This document shows, piece by piece, positions 1 to 6,876 of a stretch of 23,512 nucleotides of DNA (positions are counted from its first letter, which is position 1; each line of letters opens with the position of its first letter). The notes below the pieces were generated by a model. That model had not been told where the DNA came from. It did not search any database and was given only the letters and a program-made list of their open reading frames with translations. Location of the stretch: contig CALDKR010000075.1 of the NCBI GenBank assembly GCA_937898095.1, positions 1 through 23,512 on the forward strand, written 5' to 3'. The translations under genes were made by a program, and so were the position numbers. The stretch is from an uncultured Rhodoluna sp. (GTDB lineage: Bacteria; Actinomycetota; Actinomycetes; Actinomycetales; Microbacteriaceae).

Positions 1-68
1 AAAAAATGAAAGAGAGGAATGAGGAACTGTTTTTTGTCGGTTCAGACAACCCCAACGGTGAATTATGA
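1..68 (+). CDS. 3' end of an unidentified small gene (partial)
   Basis: A reading frame enters from the left edge and ends at the TGA at 66-68. The last residues read MKERNEELFFVGSDNPNGEL. The stop overlaps the ATG of the next gene in an ATGA arrangement (65-68), the usual sign of translational coupling in a compact operon. The ATG at 6 could be an internal methionine or the start of a 20-residue peptide; the left edge prevents a decision. The stretch is A+T rich like the next gene, so the two probably arrived together. Function unknown. Confidence 0.45.
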   Translation, partial: KMKERNEELFFVGSDNPNGEL

Positions 69-598
69 AATACATTTATCTATCGCACCCAATAAGTAAA
101 GGCAATCAGTTTGCAAATATACACATATCCGCAAAAGCTTACATTGAACTAATGAATATGGGGTTTATTGTTTATTGGCCGGGTGGCTCTGTTTTATGTG
201 AAATGATTGCACCGCAGCACTATGAATCATGGATGACGCAAGACAAGGCGTGGATTGAACGATGTGATGCCGTTGTAAGGCTTGCCGGAGAATCCAATGG
301 ATGCGATAGAGAGGTATTACACGCCAAAGAAAATGGGATACCTGTATTCTACGGAGTAGGTGAATTGCAAAAATTCATGGAAGATCAGTCTAAAGACATT
401 GAGTCTGTAATAGAAAAATTAAATACAAAAGTATTGCCGGGAGAAGAGTTACTTAAGTCTCTGACTCCAAGCAACGCTGGCCAAAATGACAGCCGCCGCT
501 GCCCAGGTGATTGGCCCAACTGCTTCGCGCAAAATCACGATCGACAAAATCATGGTGACCACTGGCTGAATCAGCTGCAGCTGCGAACCTCGCACTAA
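65..598 (+). CDS. Nucleoside 2-deoxyribosyltransferase/DUF4406-like protein with a chimeric C-terminus
   Basis: The first ~128 residues look like the small Rossmann-like nucleoside-deoxyribosyltransferase/DUF4406 group common in phages. There is an N-terminal strand with YLSHPISKG, a WPGG segment near residue 39, a CDAVVRL strand near 67, and a GCDREVLHAKENGIPVFY segment near 79-96. Proteins of this group handle nucleosides or are of unknown role; I cannot see which. The start overlaps the preceding stop. From about residue 129 (base 449) the frame is simply the antisense of the EamA exporter gene, so the last ~49 residues (PSNAGQND... and onward) are not family sequence. Base composition changes at the same place. 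The native gene therefore appears to have lost its own end at a junction near 430-450, by integration or deletion, or through an assembly join. Confidence 0.6.
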   Translation: MKYIYLSHPISKGNQFANIHISAKAYIELMNMGFIVYWPGGSVLCEMIAPQHYESWMTQDKAWIERCDAVVRLAGESNGCDREVLHAKENGIPVFYGVGELQKFMEDQSKDIESVIEKLNTKVLPGEELLKSLTPSNAGQNDSRRCPGDWPNCFAQNHDRQNHGDHWLNQLQLRTSH

Positions 599-1339
599 AC
601 CGATTACATAAAGACCCTTGTTCATCATGATGTTTCCGATGATGATCGAGAACAGGCTGGCATACAAGAAGCCCGCCCAAGCCGATGCGGTTGGCCACTC
701 GGTGATTGGGTTGACCGAAAGATCGATCAAGGCTGCCGGCACTTGAATCGGCACCGAAATCAAAACAGCCCAGCAGAGCACGTGGGCCGAGTTGAATTTT
801 GCAGCAAGACGATTGCCAGAGATGTGGCCAATCGAACCCGAAACCATGGCGCCCACGAGAGCCAAATAACCCCAGAATGCGCCACCGCCGAATTCGCCAC
901 CCTCACGCAAATAGGCCATGGTTGCCGCCGCAGCTGTTCCCAAACCGGCCGCCACCCAAAACATCGGAACCGGTTTTTTATAACCGATGAAAATTGAAAT
1001 TGTTGCAGTGATTAGCGGTAGCACCGATCCAAGCACAGCGGCATCTGCCGCCGGAATAGTCTGCAGGGCAAGCGTGGAGAGAAAGGGGAAACCGAGAACG
1101 ATTCCGTAGGTGACGCCCAAGATTGCCGGGTATGCAGTGCGCGGAGGCAGCAGCGGAGCCTTCATCAATTTGAGCGCAATCACCGCGGCGATTGCGCCGG
1201 GTACAACGCGACCAGCACTCATCATCACCGGCGAGAAGCTCTGTGATCCGAGCGAGACCGCGATGAAAGTTGCACCAAACCCAATTACGGCCGCGATGGC
1301 CAGGGCATAACCGCGGAATGTTTCGGAGAGCTTGTTCAT
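449..1339 (-). CDS. EamA/DMT-family transporter
   Basis: A 296-residue, strongly hydrophobic protein with about ten membrane-spanning segments in two repeats of five, the usual size and layout of the drug/metabolite transporter (EamA) superfamily. The repeats can be recognised by GATFIAVSLGSQSF near residue 22 and by the second-half segment MMNKGLYVIGLVRGSQLQLIQPVV. Such proteins export or exchange small metabolites at the cytoplasmic membrane; the substrate is not predictable. It lies downstream of the sugar ABC operon but is separated by a strong terminator (1372-1409), so it probably has its own weak promoter or relies on read-through. The ribosome site is poor (GAAGA). Its TAA stop (449-451) lies exactly where the A+T-rich foreign fragment begins, and the protein appears full length. 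Confidence 0.85.
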   Translation of the reverse strand: MNKLSETFRGYALAIAAVIGFGATFIAVSLGSQSFSPVMMSAGRVVPGAIAAVIALKLMKAPLLPPRTAYPAILGVTYGIVLGFPFLSTLALQTIPAADAAVLGSVLPLITATISIFIGYKKPVPMFWVAAGLGTAAAATMAYLREGGEFGGGAFWGYLALVGAMVSGSIGHISGNRLAAKFNSAHVLCWAVLISVPIQVPAALIDLSVNPITEWPTASAWAGFLYASLFSIIIGNIMMNKGLYVIGLVRGSQLQLIQPVVTMILSIVILREAVGPITWAAAAVILASVAWSQRLK

Positions 1340-1371
1340 GTCTTCAATCTTTGTCGATGAAAATATTTGCT

Positions 1372-1409
1372 AAAAAATGTGGCCCCAGCCAATTCTGACT
1401 GAGGCCACA
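1372..1409 (-). terminator. Rho-independent terminator of ABC operon 1
   Basis: On the minus strand, a 13-bp stem (arms 1397-1409 and 1378-1390, with two G-U pairs, core TGTGGCC/GGCCACA) closes a 6-nt AGAATT loop. It is followed by six T (AAAAAA at 1372-1377 on the plus strand). It begins 15 nt after the ATPase stop codon and ends the SBP-permease-ATPase transcript. Confidence 0.9.
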
Positions 1410-1423
1410 AGTTTTAGGTGTGA

Positions 1424-2203
1424 TTAGCGGCGAACCGTCTGAATCTCGTGGGTCAGAGCCTCGAGCTCGGCGCCACCGGCCATAGCCTTGGTTAGCTCTT
1501 CAAGCTCGGCGTTCTCACGCTCAAAGCGGTTGAGCATGCGACCACGGTTTAGCAGATAGAAGCGGTCGCCAACCAAGAACGCGTGGTGTGGGTTGTGAGT
1601 AATAAACACAACCGAGACGCCACGGTCTTTAGCGGCAAGAACATACTTCAGCACGATGCCCGACTGGCGAACACCAAGAGCCGAAGTTGGCTCGTCAAGA
1701 ATCAGAACCTTGGCACCAAAATAAACAGCTCGGGCAATAGCAACTGCCTGACGCTCTCCACCCGACAGGGTTCCGATTGGCTGATTGGTGTCGCGCAGGT
1801 CGATGCCCATCGCCAACAACTGCTCTTTAGCAATGCGCTTCATCTTGCCAACAGCAAGCATCTTGAATGGGCCAAAACCAACACGGATTTCGTTGCCCAA
1901 GAAGAAGTTGCGCCAGATTGACATCAGCGGGATAGTCGCTAGATCCTGGAACACGGTTGCGATGCCAGCAGCTAGTGCGTCACGAGGTGAGTCGAATGAC
2001 ACCGGCTCACCCTCGAACAAGAACTCGCCTGACGATGGCTTGTGCACACCGCTAAGCACCTTGATCAAGGTTGATTTTCCGGCTCCGTTGTCGCCAAGCA
2101 CACAAGTGACCTTGCCCTGCTCAACTTCAACAGTCACGCCCGAAAGGGCGATAACGCTGCCGAATTGCTTCTTTACGTCTTTTAGTTCTAGTGCGTTAGC
2201 CAT
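1424..2203 (-). CDS. Sugar ABC transporter ATP-binding protein 1
   Basis: A 259-residue single nucleotide-binding-domain ATPase of the carbohydrate-uptake type with one NBD (FrcA-like), unlike the ~500-residue double-NBD RbsA/MglA proteins. Visible motifs: Walker A GDNGAGKST (37-45), Q-loop Gln86 in TVFQD, signature LSGGERQ (146-152), Walker B VLILDEP (D170, E171) and switch His203 in THN. The ATG at 2203 is chosen because it overlaps the permease stop (TAATG) and follows a GGAAAG ribosome site. The longer frame up to 2305 would lie inside the permease gene. It should power import through the permease at 2203-3240, as a homodimer. Confidence 0.95.
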   Translation of the reverse strand: MANALELKDVKKQFGSVIALSGVTVEVEQGKVTCVLGDNGAGKSTLIKVLSGVHKPSSGEFLFEGEPVSFDSPRDALAAGIATVFQDLATIPLMSIWRNFFLGNEIRVGFGPFKMLAVGKMKRIAKEQLLAMGIDLRDTNQPIGTLSGGERQAVAIARAVYFGAKVLILDEPTSALGVRQSGIVLKYVLAAKDRGVSVVFITHNPHHAFLVGDRFYLLNRGRMLNRFERENAELEELTKAMAGGAELEALTHEIQTVRR

Positions 2204-3240
2204 TATTTCTTTCCACCCTTCGCCTTGCGACCGATGTAGGTGTTGATCATTACTGCGGTGAACAAGATGATTCCCAAGAAGGTTGAGGTCCAGTCTGAAT
2301 CCCAAAGTGCATATGGAATACCGATGTAGGCCATACCCATGATTAGTGCACCGAGTGACGCACCGATAGCCGAACCGGCGCCACCGGTTAGAAGGGTTCC
2401 ACCAACCGCAGCGGCGATGATGTAGTAGAACTCCTGACCAACACCCTGACCGGCCTGCATGCCCTTGAGGCGAAGCACGAACATGATGCCCACCAAGGCT
2501 GCTGCCAAAGCGGTGGTCACAAACAGGATGATCTTGGTGCGCTCAACCGGTACACCAGCGTTGCGAGCTGCGTTGGCGTCGCCACCAGCTGCATAGATCC
2601 AGTTTCCGAAGCGGGTGCGGGTTAGCACCCAGGTTGCCAATACGGTGATGATCAGCCACCAGATCACAGAGATCTGAAAGTTTGCCTCGCCGAACTTAGA
2701 AGCAAAAATTGCCTCTGCCGACGCAAAGCCGTCGGCCTTGTCGGTGCCGGTCACGCGAACTGATCCGGTGACCATCTTGGTTAGCGCAAAGTTTGCACCC
2801 TTAAGAATGAAGAAAGTTGCCAGGGTCACGATGAACGACGGCAGCTTAGTTTTCACGACAACATAGCCGTTGATGAAACCGACCGTTCCGGCGAACAACA
2901 AGGCGATGATGATTGATGGCCAGATGCCAAGACCAACCTCGGTGACCAGCATGCCCACAAGCAAACCTGTGGTTCCAACCAATACACCGGTTGATAGGTC
3001 GAATTCACCGGCGATCATTAGCAACGCAACTGCGATACCTACGATTCCGATTGGGGCCGCGATGTCGGTCCATCCTGAGATGCCCGAGAGCTGCGCGAAG
3101 TTGCCGGTTGTGTCGGCTGATGCAAAAAGAGTGAAGATTGCAACTGCACCAAGAAATGCACCGAATTCTGGTCGGCGAAGCACCTTGGTGATCAACGATG
3201 TGCGCTTTACGCGCTCGTCAACCTTGTTGGCTGTTGTCAT
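2203..3240 (-). CDS. Sugar ABC transporter permease 1 (RbsC/FrcC-type)
   Basis: A 345-residue integral membrane protein of the branched-chain/ribose permease family (BPD_transp_2). It has a short basic cytoplasmic N-terminus (to ~residue 25), then eight to ten hydrophobic segments, the conserved GEFDLS turn (78-83) and the cytoplasmic coupling loop GGDANAARNAGV (219-230) that docks on the ATPase. It forms the membrane channel for the substrate delivered by the lipoprotein at 3341-4330. It is the second gene of a three-gene minus-strand operon. A 100-nt gap containing a strong hairpin precedes it, and its stop overlaps the ATPase start by one base. It has the same length as the permease at 20695-21732 and shares its key motifs, so the two are paralogues. 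Confidence 0.95.
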   Translation of the reverse strand: MTTANKVDERVKRTSLITKVLRRPEFGAFLGAVAIFTLFASADTTGNFAQLSGISGWTDIAAPIGIVGIAVALLMIAGEFDLSTGVLVGTTGLLVGMLVTEVGLGIWPSIIIALLFAGTVGFINGYVVVKTKLPSFIVTLATFFILKGANFALTKMVTGSVRVTGTDKADGFASAEAIFASKFGEANFQISVIWWLIITVLATWVLTRTRFGNWIYAAGGDANAARNAGVPVERTKIILFVTTALAAALVGIMFVLRLKGMQAGQGVGQEFYYIIAAAVGGTLLTGGAGSAIGASLGALIMGMAYIGIPYALWDSDWTSTFLGIILFTAVMINTYIGRKAKGGKK

Positions 3241-3277
3241 TTGTTACCTTACTTAGTTAGTGAATTGAAGCTCTGTG

Positions 3278-3330
3278 GCAAGCAAATGGTGGGTCAGGAT
3301 TTTTCCCAACCCACCATTCTTACTGCTTGC
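3278..3330 (-). other. Intercistronic mRNA hairpin between binding-protein and permease genes
   Basis: Two nested perfect arms: inner AATGGTGGGT (3285-3294) with ACCCACCATT (3309-3318), and outer GCAAGCA (3278-3284) with TGCTTGC (3324-3330), with a 5-nt bulge at 3319-3323. No T-tract follows on the minus strand, so it is more likely an mRNA-stability/processing or partial attenuation element than a full terminator. Such elements let the binding protein be made in excess over permease and ATPase. An unrelated hairpin sits at the same place in the second ABC operon (20607-20644). Confidence 0.75.
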
Positions 3331-3340
3331 TAATTAGTTT

Positions 3341-4330
3341 TTAGCGAGTACCTGCAGCTACTAGTTCCTTGACCTTAGCTACGTTGTCCGCGGTTACGAA
3401 ACCAGGACCGGTGTAGATAGGTAGGCCACCGCCAAGCTCGTGTGAGTTGGTTAGGTTTAGGTACAAAAGAACTACTGACATGTAGCCCTGTGCGTACTGC
3501 TGCTGGTCGATGGCGAACTCCATCTTTCCGGCTTCAATAGCGTCTAGTGCCTCAGGTGACATGTCGACGGTACCGATCTTTAGTGACAGACCAGCTGCCT
3601 CAGCTGCTGGAAGAGCTGCCTTTGCAGCAATGTCAGCGTTTAGAGCGAATACAGCGTCGATGGTCTTGTCTGCCTCAAGAGCTGCCTGTAGCTTTGCGCT
3701 AGCAGCGGTTAGGTCAGCTAGACCACCGTCAAGGTTGAAGTTCTCAGCCTTTCCAGTGAAGGTCTCTGCTAGACCCTTGCAACGGTCTTCAAGACCAACG
3801 TTTCCAGCTTCCTGGATTGGGCAAAGAACGTGCTTTACGCCAAGTGCGTTGAACTTAAGACCAGCCTCGCGACCAGCGACAACTTCGTCCTGGCCAACGT
3901 GGGTGAATGCACCTAGGTCCTTGAATACTGCTGAACCTGAGTTCATGGTGACGGTTGGGATACCAGCTTCGTGGGCAGCAAGCATCGCTGACTTGATTGC
4001 CTCTGGGTCTGGTGCTGACGCTGCGATACCTGAACAGCCTGCTGCTACACCAGCTTCGATGGTCGAAGCCTGCTTTGCTGCATCGTTGGTTGAACCCTGG
4101 TAGTCAAGGGTGACGCCTAGGTCAGCAGCTGCTGCCTCTGCACCCTTTTGTGCAACGGTCCAGAAGGTGCCGCCATCGCCGTGGGTGTAAACACAGATCT
4201 TTAGGTCTGAGTGATCGCCAGCTGCGCTGGTCTCTGCTGCAGGAGTTGACGCACAACCAGCTAGGGCAAGTGCAGCAACAGTTGCTAGGGCAGTGACCTT
4301 AGCTAGTGCTGAGTACTTCTTCATTGACAT
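3341..4330 (-). CDS. Sugar ABC transporter substrate-binding lipoprotein 1
   Basis: A 329-residue periplasmic-binding-protein type 1 (RbsB-like, Peripla_BP_4) lipoprotein. The signal peptide is basic (MSMKK) then hydrophobic, ending in a lipobox LAGC with Cys26 as the lipidated residue. Mature features include WTVAQKGAEAAAADLGV near 57, DPEAIKSAM near 107 and the C-terminal DQQQYAQGY typical of this family. It captures a sugar or cyclitol outside the membrane; its place in a regulon with inositol-type enzymes suggests a cyclitol, but this is inference. The first ATG is preferred because GAGAGG lies about 5 nt upstream; the second Met is two codons on. It is the first gene of the operon, divergent from LacI-1, with an operator-like palindrome at 4422-4433. 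Confidence 0.93.
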   Translation of the reverse strand: MSMKKYSALAKVTALATVAALALAGCASTPAAETSAAGDHSDLKICVYTHGDGGTFWTVAQKGAEAAAADLGVTLDYQGSTNDAAKQASTIEAGVAAGCSGIAASAPDPEAIKSAMLAAHEAGIPTVTMNSGSAVFKDLGAFTHVGQDEVVAGREAGLKFNALGVKHVLCPIQEAGNVGLEDRCKGLAETFTGKAENFNLDGGLADLTAASAKLQAALEADKTIDAVFALNADIAAKAALPAAEAAGLSLKIGTVDMSPEALDAIEAGKMEFAIDQQQYAQGYMSVVLLYLNLTNSHELGGGLPIYTGPGFVTADNVAKVKELVAAGTR

Positions 4331-4421
4331 AGATACCTCTCGTAATTGATCTATTTAGGAACAAAACCCCTGTATCGGTTTGTTTTGTCATTACAAACTA
4401 AAACAGAGATTTTAAAAAATT

Positions 4422-4433
4422 CGGAACGTTCCA
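4422..4433. promoter_or_regulatory. LacI-type operator in front of ABC operon 1
   Basis: GGAACGTTCC is a perfect 10-bp palindrome (4423-4432); the 12-bp site differs from TGGAACGTTCCA only at its first base. It lies ~90 bp upstream of the binding-protein gene on the minus strand and ~110 bp upstream of LacI-1. A weak minus-strand promoter can be drawn just upstream of it (TTCGGT at 4469-4464, 17-bp spacer, GATAAC at 4446-4441), which would place the operator at the transcription start. LacI-1 is the likely binder. Confidence 0.75.
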
Positions 4434-4480
4434 AGCTTTCGTTATCGAATAGAAATAACAGATACCGAACCGAAATCTAG

Positions 4481-4503
4481 TGCTATTTTGGAACTGTCCA
4501 AAA
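4481..4503 (+). promoter_or_regulatory. Extended -10 promoter and degenerate operator of LacI-1
   Basis: TGCTATTTT (4481-4489) reads as an extended -10 element without a clear -35. Overlapping it is TTTTGGAACTGTCCAAAA (4486-4503), an inverted repeat with seven matching bases per arm. Its centre, GGAACTGTCC, is the GGAACGTTCC operator with an imperfect core. A repressor bound here would cover the -10 and the start of the lacI transcript, so weak autoregulation is likely. A second overlapping inverted repeat, TGTCCA-AAA-TGGACA, spans 4495-4509. Confidence 0.5.
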
Positions 4504-4541
4504 TGGACAAAGTCAAAACAAGTAGTTCACAGGAGTAGTCA

Positions 4542-5558
4542 GTGAATAAGCGCCCGACCATTCGCGAGGTGGCAGATTTAGCTGGAGTTTCTAAGTCTTT
4601 GGCCGCCATGGTGTTCTCATCAGAATCGGGAGTCAGCCCAGACCGTCGCGACAAAGTCCTCAGCGCTGCTAAGAAACTTGGCTACACACCAAATCAGTGG
4701 GCTCGCTCACTTCGAGCCGGAGCCGGAAACTTTGTCGGCATCCTGCTCAACGACCTGCACAACCCATTGCTCACCGAAATCGCAGACCTAACCCGCAAGG
4801 CTCTTCTCGAAAAAGGGCAACCATCGTTCGTTTCGGCGGTTGTCATCAATGAGCGCAATGGCAAGCGCTTTGTTGACCCGGCATCGATTCACAGCCTGCT
4901 CGATCTTCGCCCAAAGGCACTGGTGGTAGTCGGTGGCCTGCCAGACCTCAAACCTTTCAAATCGCTTCCTGAGGATGTGCCGGTGATTGTGGCAACATCG
5001 CCGGCTGCCGGATTGCCCGGCGCCATTGTGGTTCGCGCCGACGACGACCAGGGCATCCGTTTGCTAGCCGAACACCTTCACTCGCTCGGCCACAAAAAAA
5101 TCGCCTATGTCGGCCCAGATGATTCGCAGAACTCGCTTGGTCGAATGGCTGCCTATAAAAAAAGCATGGTTGACCTCGGTCTCGAAAAATACATTCGCAC
5201 CCAGGTTGCCGACCGCACCGAAGATCGTGGTTTTGCCGCTGCCAAGTTGCTGCTTCAAGAAAACGACACCCCAACTGCGATCATTGGTTTCAATGACAAC
5301 ATCGCCTTTGGTGTTCAAAACGCGGTTCACCAGTTGACCAAAGCCGGGTTCCCTCCGGTGGCGGTGGCTGGCTATGACAACACGTATGTCTCTGAGCTAG
5401 ACCGAATCTCACTCACCACAATCGAGCAAGAGAAAGAGGCAATCGCTATCAAGATTGCCGAGATCATCACCGAGCCGGGGGCGGCCCTCGCTCAGCGTGG
5501 CAAAGAGATTAAGCTGCTGCCTCGCTTGATCGTACGAAATTCAACACTCAACCCATAA
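4542..5558 (+). CDS. LacI-family transcriptional regulator 1
   Basis: A 338-residue LacI/GalR repressor. The N-terminal helix-turn-helix spans about residues 6-26 (TIREVADLAGVSKSLAAMVF). The hinge region PNQWARSLRAG (50-60) has the conserved minor-groove Leu57, and a periplasmic-binding-protein-like sensor domain with the family end pattern (GYDNTYVSELDRISLTTI) follows. Using LacI numbering, the specificity residues Tyr17/Gln18/Arg22 correspond to Lys18, Ser19 and Met23. The GTG start at 4542 is supported by AGGAG six bases upstream. It is divergent from ABC operon 1 and directly upstream of the oxidoreductase at 5636. TGGAACGTTCCA copies occur at 4422, 5603 and 8869, so it is the probable repressor of this local regulon, released by a sugar or cyclitol. 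Confidence 0.93.
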   Translation: MNKRPTIREVADLAGVSKSLAAMVFSSESGVSPDRRDKVLSAAKKLGYTPNQWARSLRAGAGNFVGILLNDLHNPLLTEIADLTRKALLEKGQPSFVSAVVINERNGKRFVDPASIHSLLDLRPKALVVVGGLPDLKPFKSLPEDVPVIVATSPAAGLPGAIVVRADDDQGIRLLAEHLHSLGHKKIAYVGPDDSQNSLGRMAAYKKSMVDLGLEKYIRTQVADRTEDRGFAAAKLLLQENDTPTAIIGFNDNIAFGVQNAVHQLTKAGFPPVAVAGYDNTYVSELDRISLTTIEQEKEAIAIKIAEIITEPGAALAQRGKEIKLLPRLIVRNSTLNP

Positions 5559-5571
5559 ACGAATCTGCACT

Positions 5572-5600
5572 TTGGATTTCATGATTTTTAGCCGTATGAT
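5572..5600 (+). promoter_or_regulatory. Promoter of the oxidoreductase/TIM-barrel operon
   Basis: TTGGAT (5572-5577), a 17-bp spacer and TATGAT (5595-5600) closely match a sigma-70-type promoter. The operator at 5603-5614 begins two bases after the -10, so repressor binding would block the transcription start. Confidence 0.75.
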
Positions 5601-5602
5601 TC

Positions 5603-5614
5603 TGGAACGTTCCA
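5603..5614. promoter_or_regulatory. LacI-type operator TGGAACGTTCCA
   Basis: A perfect 12-bp palindrome between the -10 (5595-5600) and the ribosome site GAGAGG (5624-5629) of the following gene. It is identical to the site at 8869-8880 and one base different from that at 4422-4433. LacI-1, encoded immediately upstream, is the likely binder. Confidence 0.85.
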
Positions 5615-5635
5615 AATAAAAACGAGAGGTTCATT

Positions 5636-6847
5636 GTGTCTGCAGAAAAGCGTGAAATTGGCGTCGGTCTGATCAGCGTTGGTTGGATGGGCAAAGTTCA
5701 TTCGCGCGCCTATCAGGCGATGCCAGTGGTTTATCCAGAGCTTGGAATCAAACCACGACTGGTCATTGCAGCAGACACCGCGGCAGATCGAGTTGACTAT
5801 GCCAAAGATGTTTTGGGCTTTGAGCAGGGCACTCTTGACTATCACGAGGTTTTGAATCACCCGGATGTAGACGTGGTTTCGATCTGCGCACCAAACTTTT
5901 TGCACGCCGAAATCGGCATCGCTGCAGCCAAGGCCGGCAAAGCATTCTGGATCGAAAAGCCGGTGGGCCGCTCGGCCGAAGAAACCGAAGCAGTTGAGGC
6001 CGCTGCTAACGAATCTGGCGTGGTCTCGACCATCGGCTTTAACTATCGGCATGTTCCAGCCGTCGAGCACATCAAGCAACTAATCGCAAACGGCGACCTT
6101 GGCCGCATCACCAACATTCGCGGCACCTTTTTTGCCGACTATTCATCAGAGCCAAATGGCGCACTATCTTGGCGCTTCATCCGTGGCCTAGCTGGCAGCG
6201 GTGTGCTTGGCGACTTGATGGGTCACTTGGTTGACCTGGTTCACTACATGGTCGGCCCCATTGCTGAGGTCAGTGGCATGACCAAAACGGTATACACCGA
6301 GCGCCCAAAACTAGAGATGGGAAAGGCAACCCACTTTGCGGTCATTGAGGGCGGCGAAATGGCCGCTGTTGAAAATGAAGACTATGCAGCGATGATGGTG
6401 CGCTTTGCAGACAACGCCCAAGGTGCCGGCGCAGTCGGAACCCTTGAGGCCTCGCGAGTCTCAGTCGGTCCACGAGCTAGCTACAACTTTGAAATTTATG
6501 GCACAGAGGGTTCAGTCAAATGGGACTTCGAGCGCCTGAACGAATTTGAACTGGCTTCTGGGCGTCACGGTTTGCACCTGGGTTATCAGCGAATCATGGC
6601 CGCTCCTGGCATCGGCGACTTCGGCAGTTTTCAGCCTGGCGCCGGCACATCGATGGGCTACGACGATCTAAAGGTTGTCGAGGCCAAGAAGTTCTTGCAG
6701 GCATATGTCGATGCCAAGCACGAGAACTCAAACATTCACGATGCCGTATCAGCCAATCGGGTTTTGATGGCAGTTGAGAAGTCAGCCGAATCAGGCAAGT
6801 GGGAATCGGTCGCAGCAGTATCCGGCACCACCGCCGCAATCAAATAG
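5636..6847 (+). CDS. Gfo/Idh/MocA-family NAD(P)-dependent oxidoreductase 1
   Basis: A 403-residue enzyme with an N-terminal Rossmann fold (GLISVGWMGKVH, 11-22; the first Gly of the usual GxGxxG is Ser14), the catalytic EKP motif (Glu107-Lys108-Pro109) and the C-terminal-domain pair D193-xxx-H197 in GDLMGH. Family members oxidise a hydroxyl of a sugar, glycoside or cyclitol to a ketone using NAD(P)+. At ~400 residues it is longer than IolG (~335) and closer in size to glycoside/keto-sugar dehydrogenases. The GTG start follows GAGAGG by six bases. It is the first gene of a two-gene operon under promoter 5572-5600 and operator 5603-5614. It is a paralogue of the enzyme at 17294-18505, with equal length and a shared ADYSS(E/D)P..(L/I)SWR segment. 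Substrate unknown; an inositol isomer or keto-glycoside is plausible. Confidence 0.92.
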   Translation: MSAEKREIGVGLISVGWMGKVHSRAYQAMPVVYPELGIKPRLVIAADTAADRVDYAKDVLGFEQGTLDYHEVLNHPDVDVVSICAPNFLHAEIGIAAAKAGKAFWIEKPVGRSAEETEAVEAAANESGVVSTIGFNYRHVPAVEHIKQLIANGDLGRITNIRGTFFADYSSEPNGALSWRFIRGLAGSGVLGDLMGHLVDLVHYMVGPIAEVSGMTKTVYTERPKLEMGKATHFAVIEGGEMAAVENEDYAAMMVRFADNAQGAGAVGTLEASRVSVGPRASYNFEIYGTEGSVKWDFERLNEFELASGRHGLHLGYQRIMAAPGIGDFGSFQPGAGTSMGYDDLKVVEAKKFLQAYVDAKHENSNIHDAVSANRVLMAVEKSAESGKWESVAAVSGTTAAIK

Positions 6848-6876
6848 TTCGAATTCAAGCGTAAAGAAAGACAAAA

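Noticed and set aside
2204..2305. N-terminal extension of the ATPase to 2305
   Set aside because: It lies wholly inside the permease coding sequence; the ATG at 2203 overlaps the permease stop and has a ribosome site.
3510..4103. 197-codon plus-strand ORF
   Set aside because: Antisense shadow of the binding-protein gene, composed of Ala/Ser/Pro-rich sequence with no domain or start signal.
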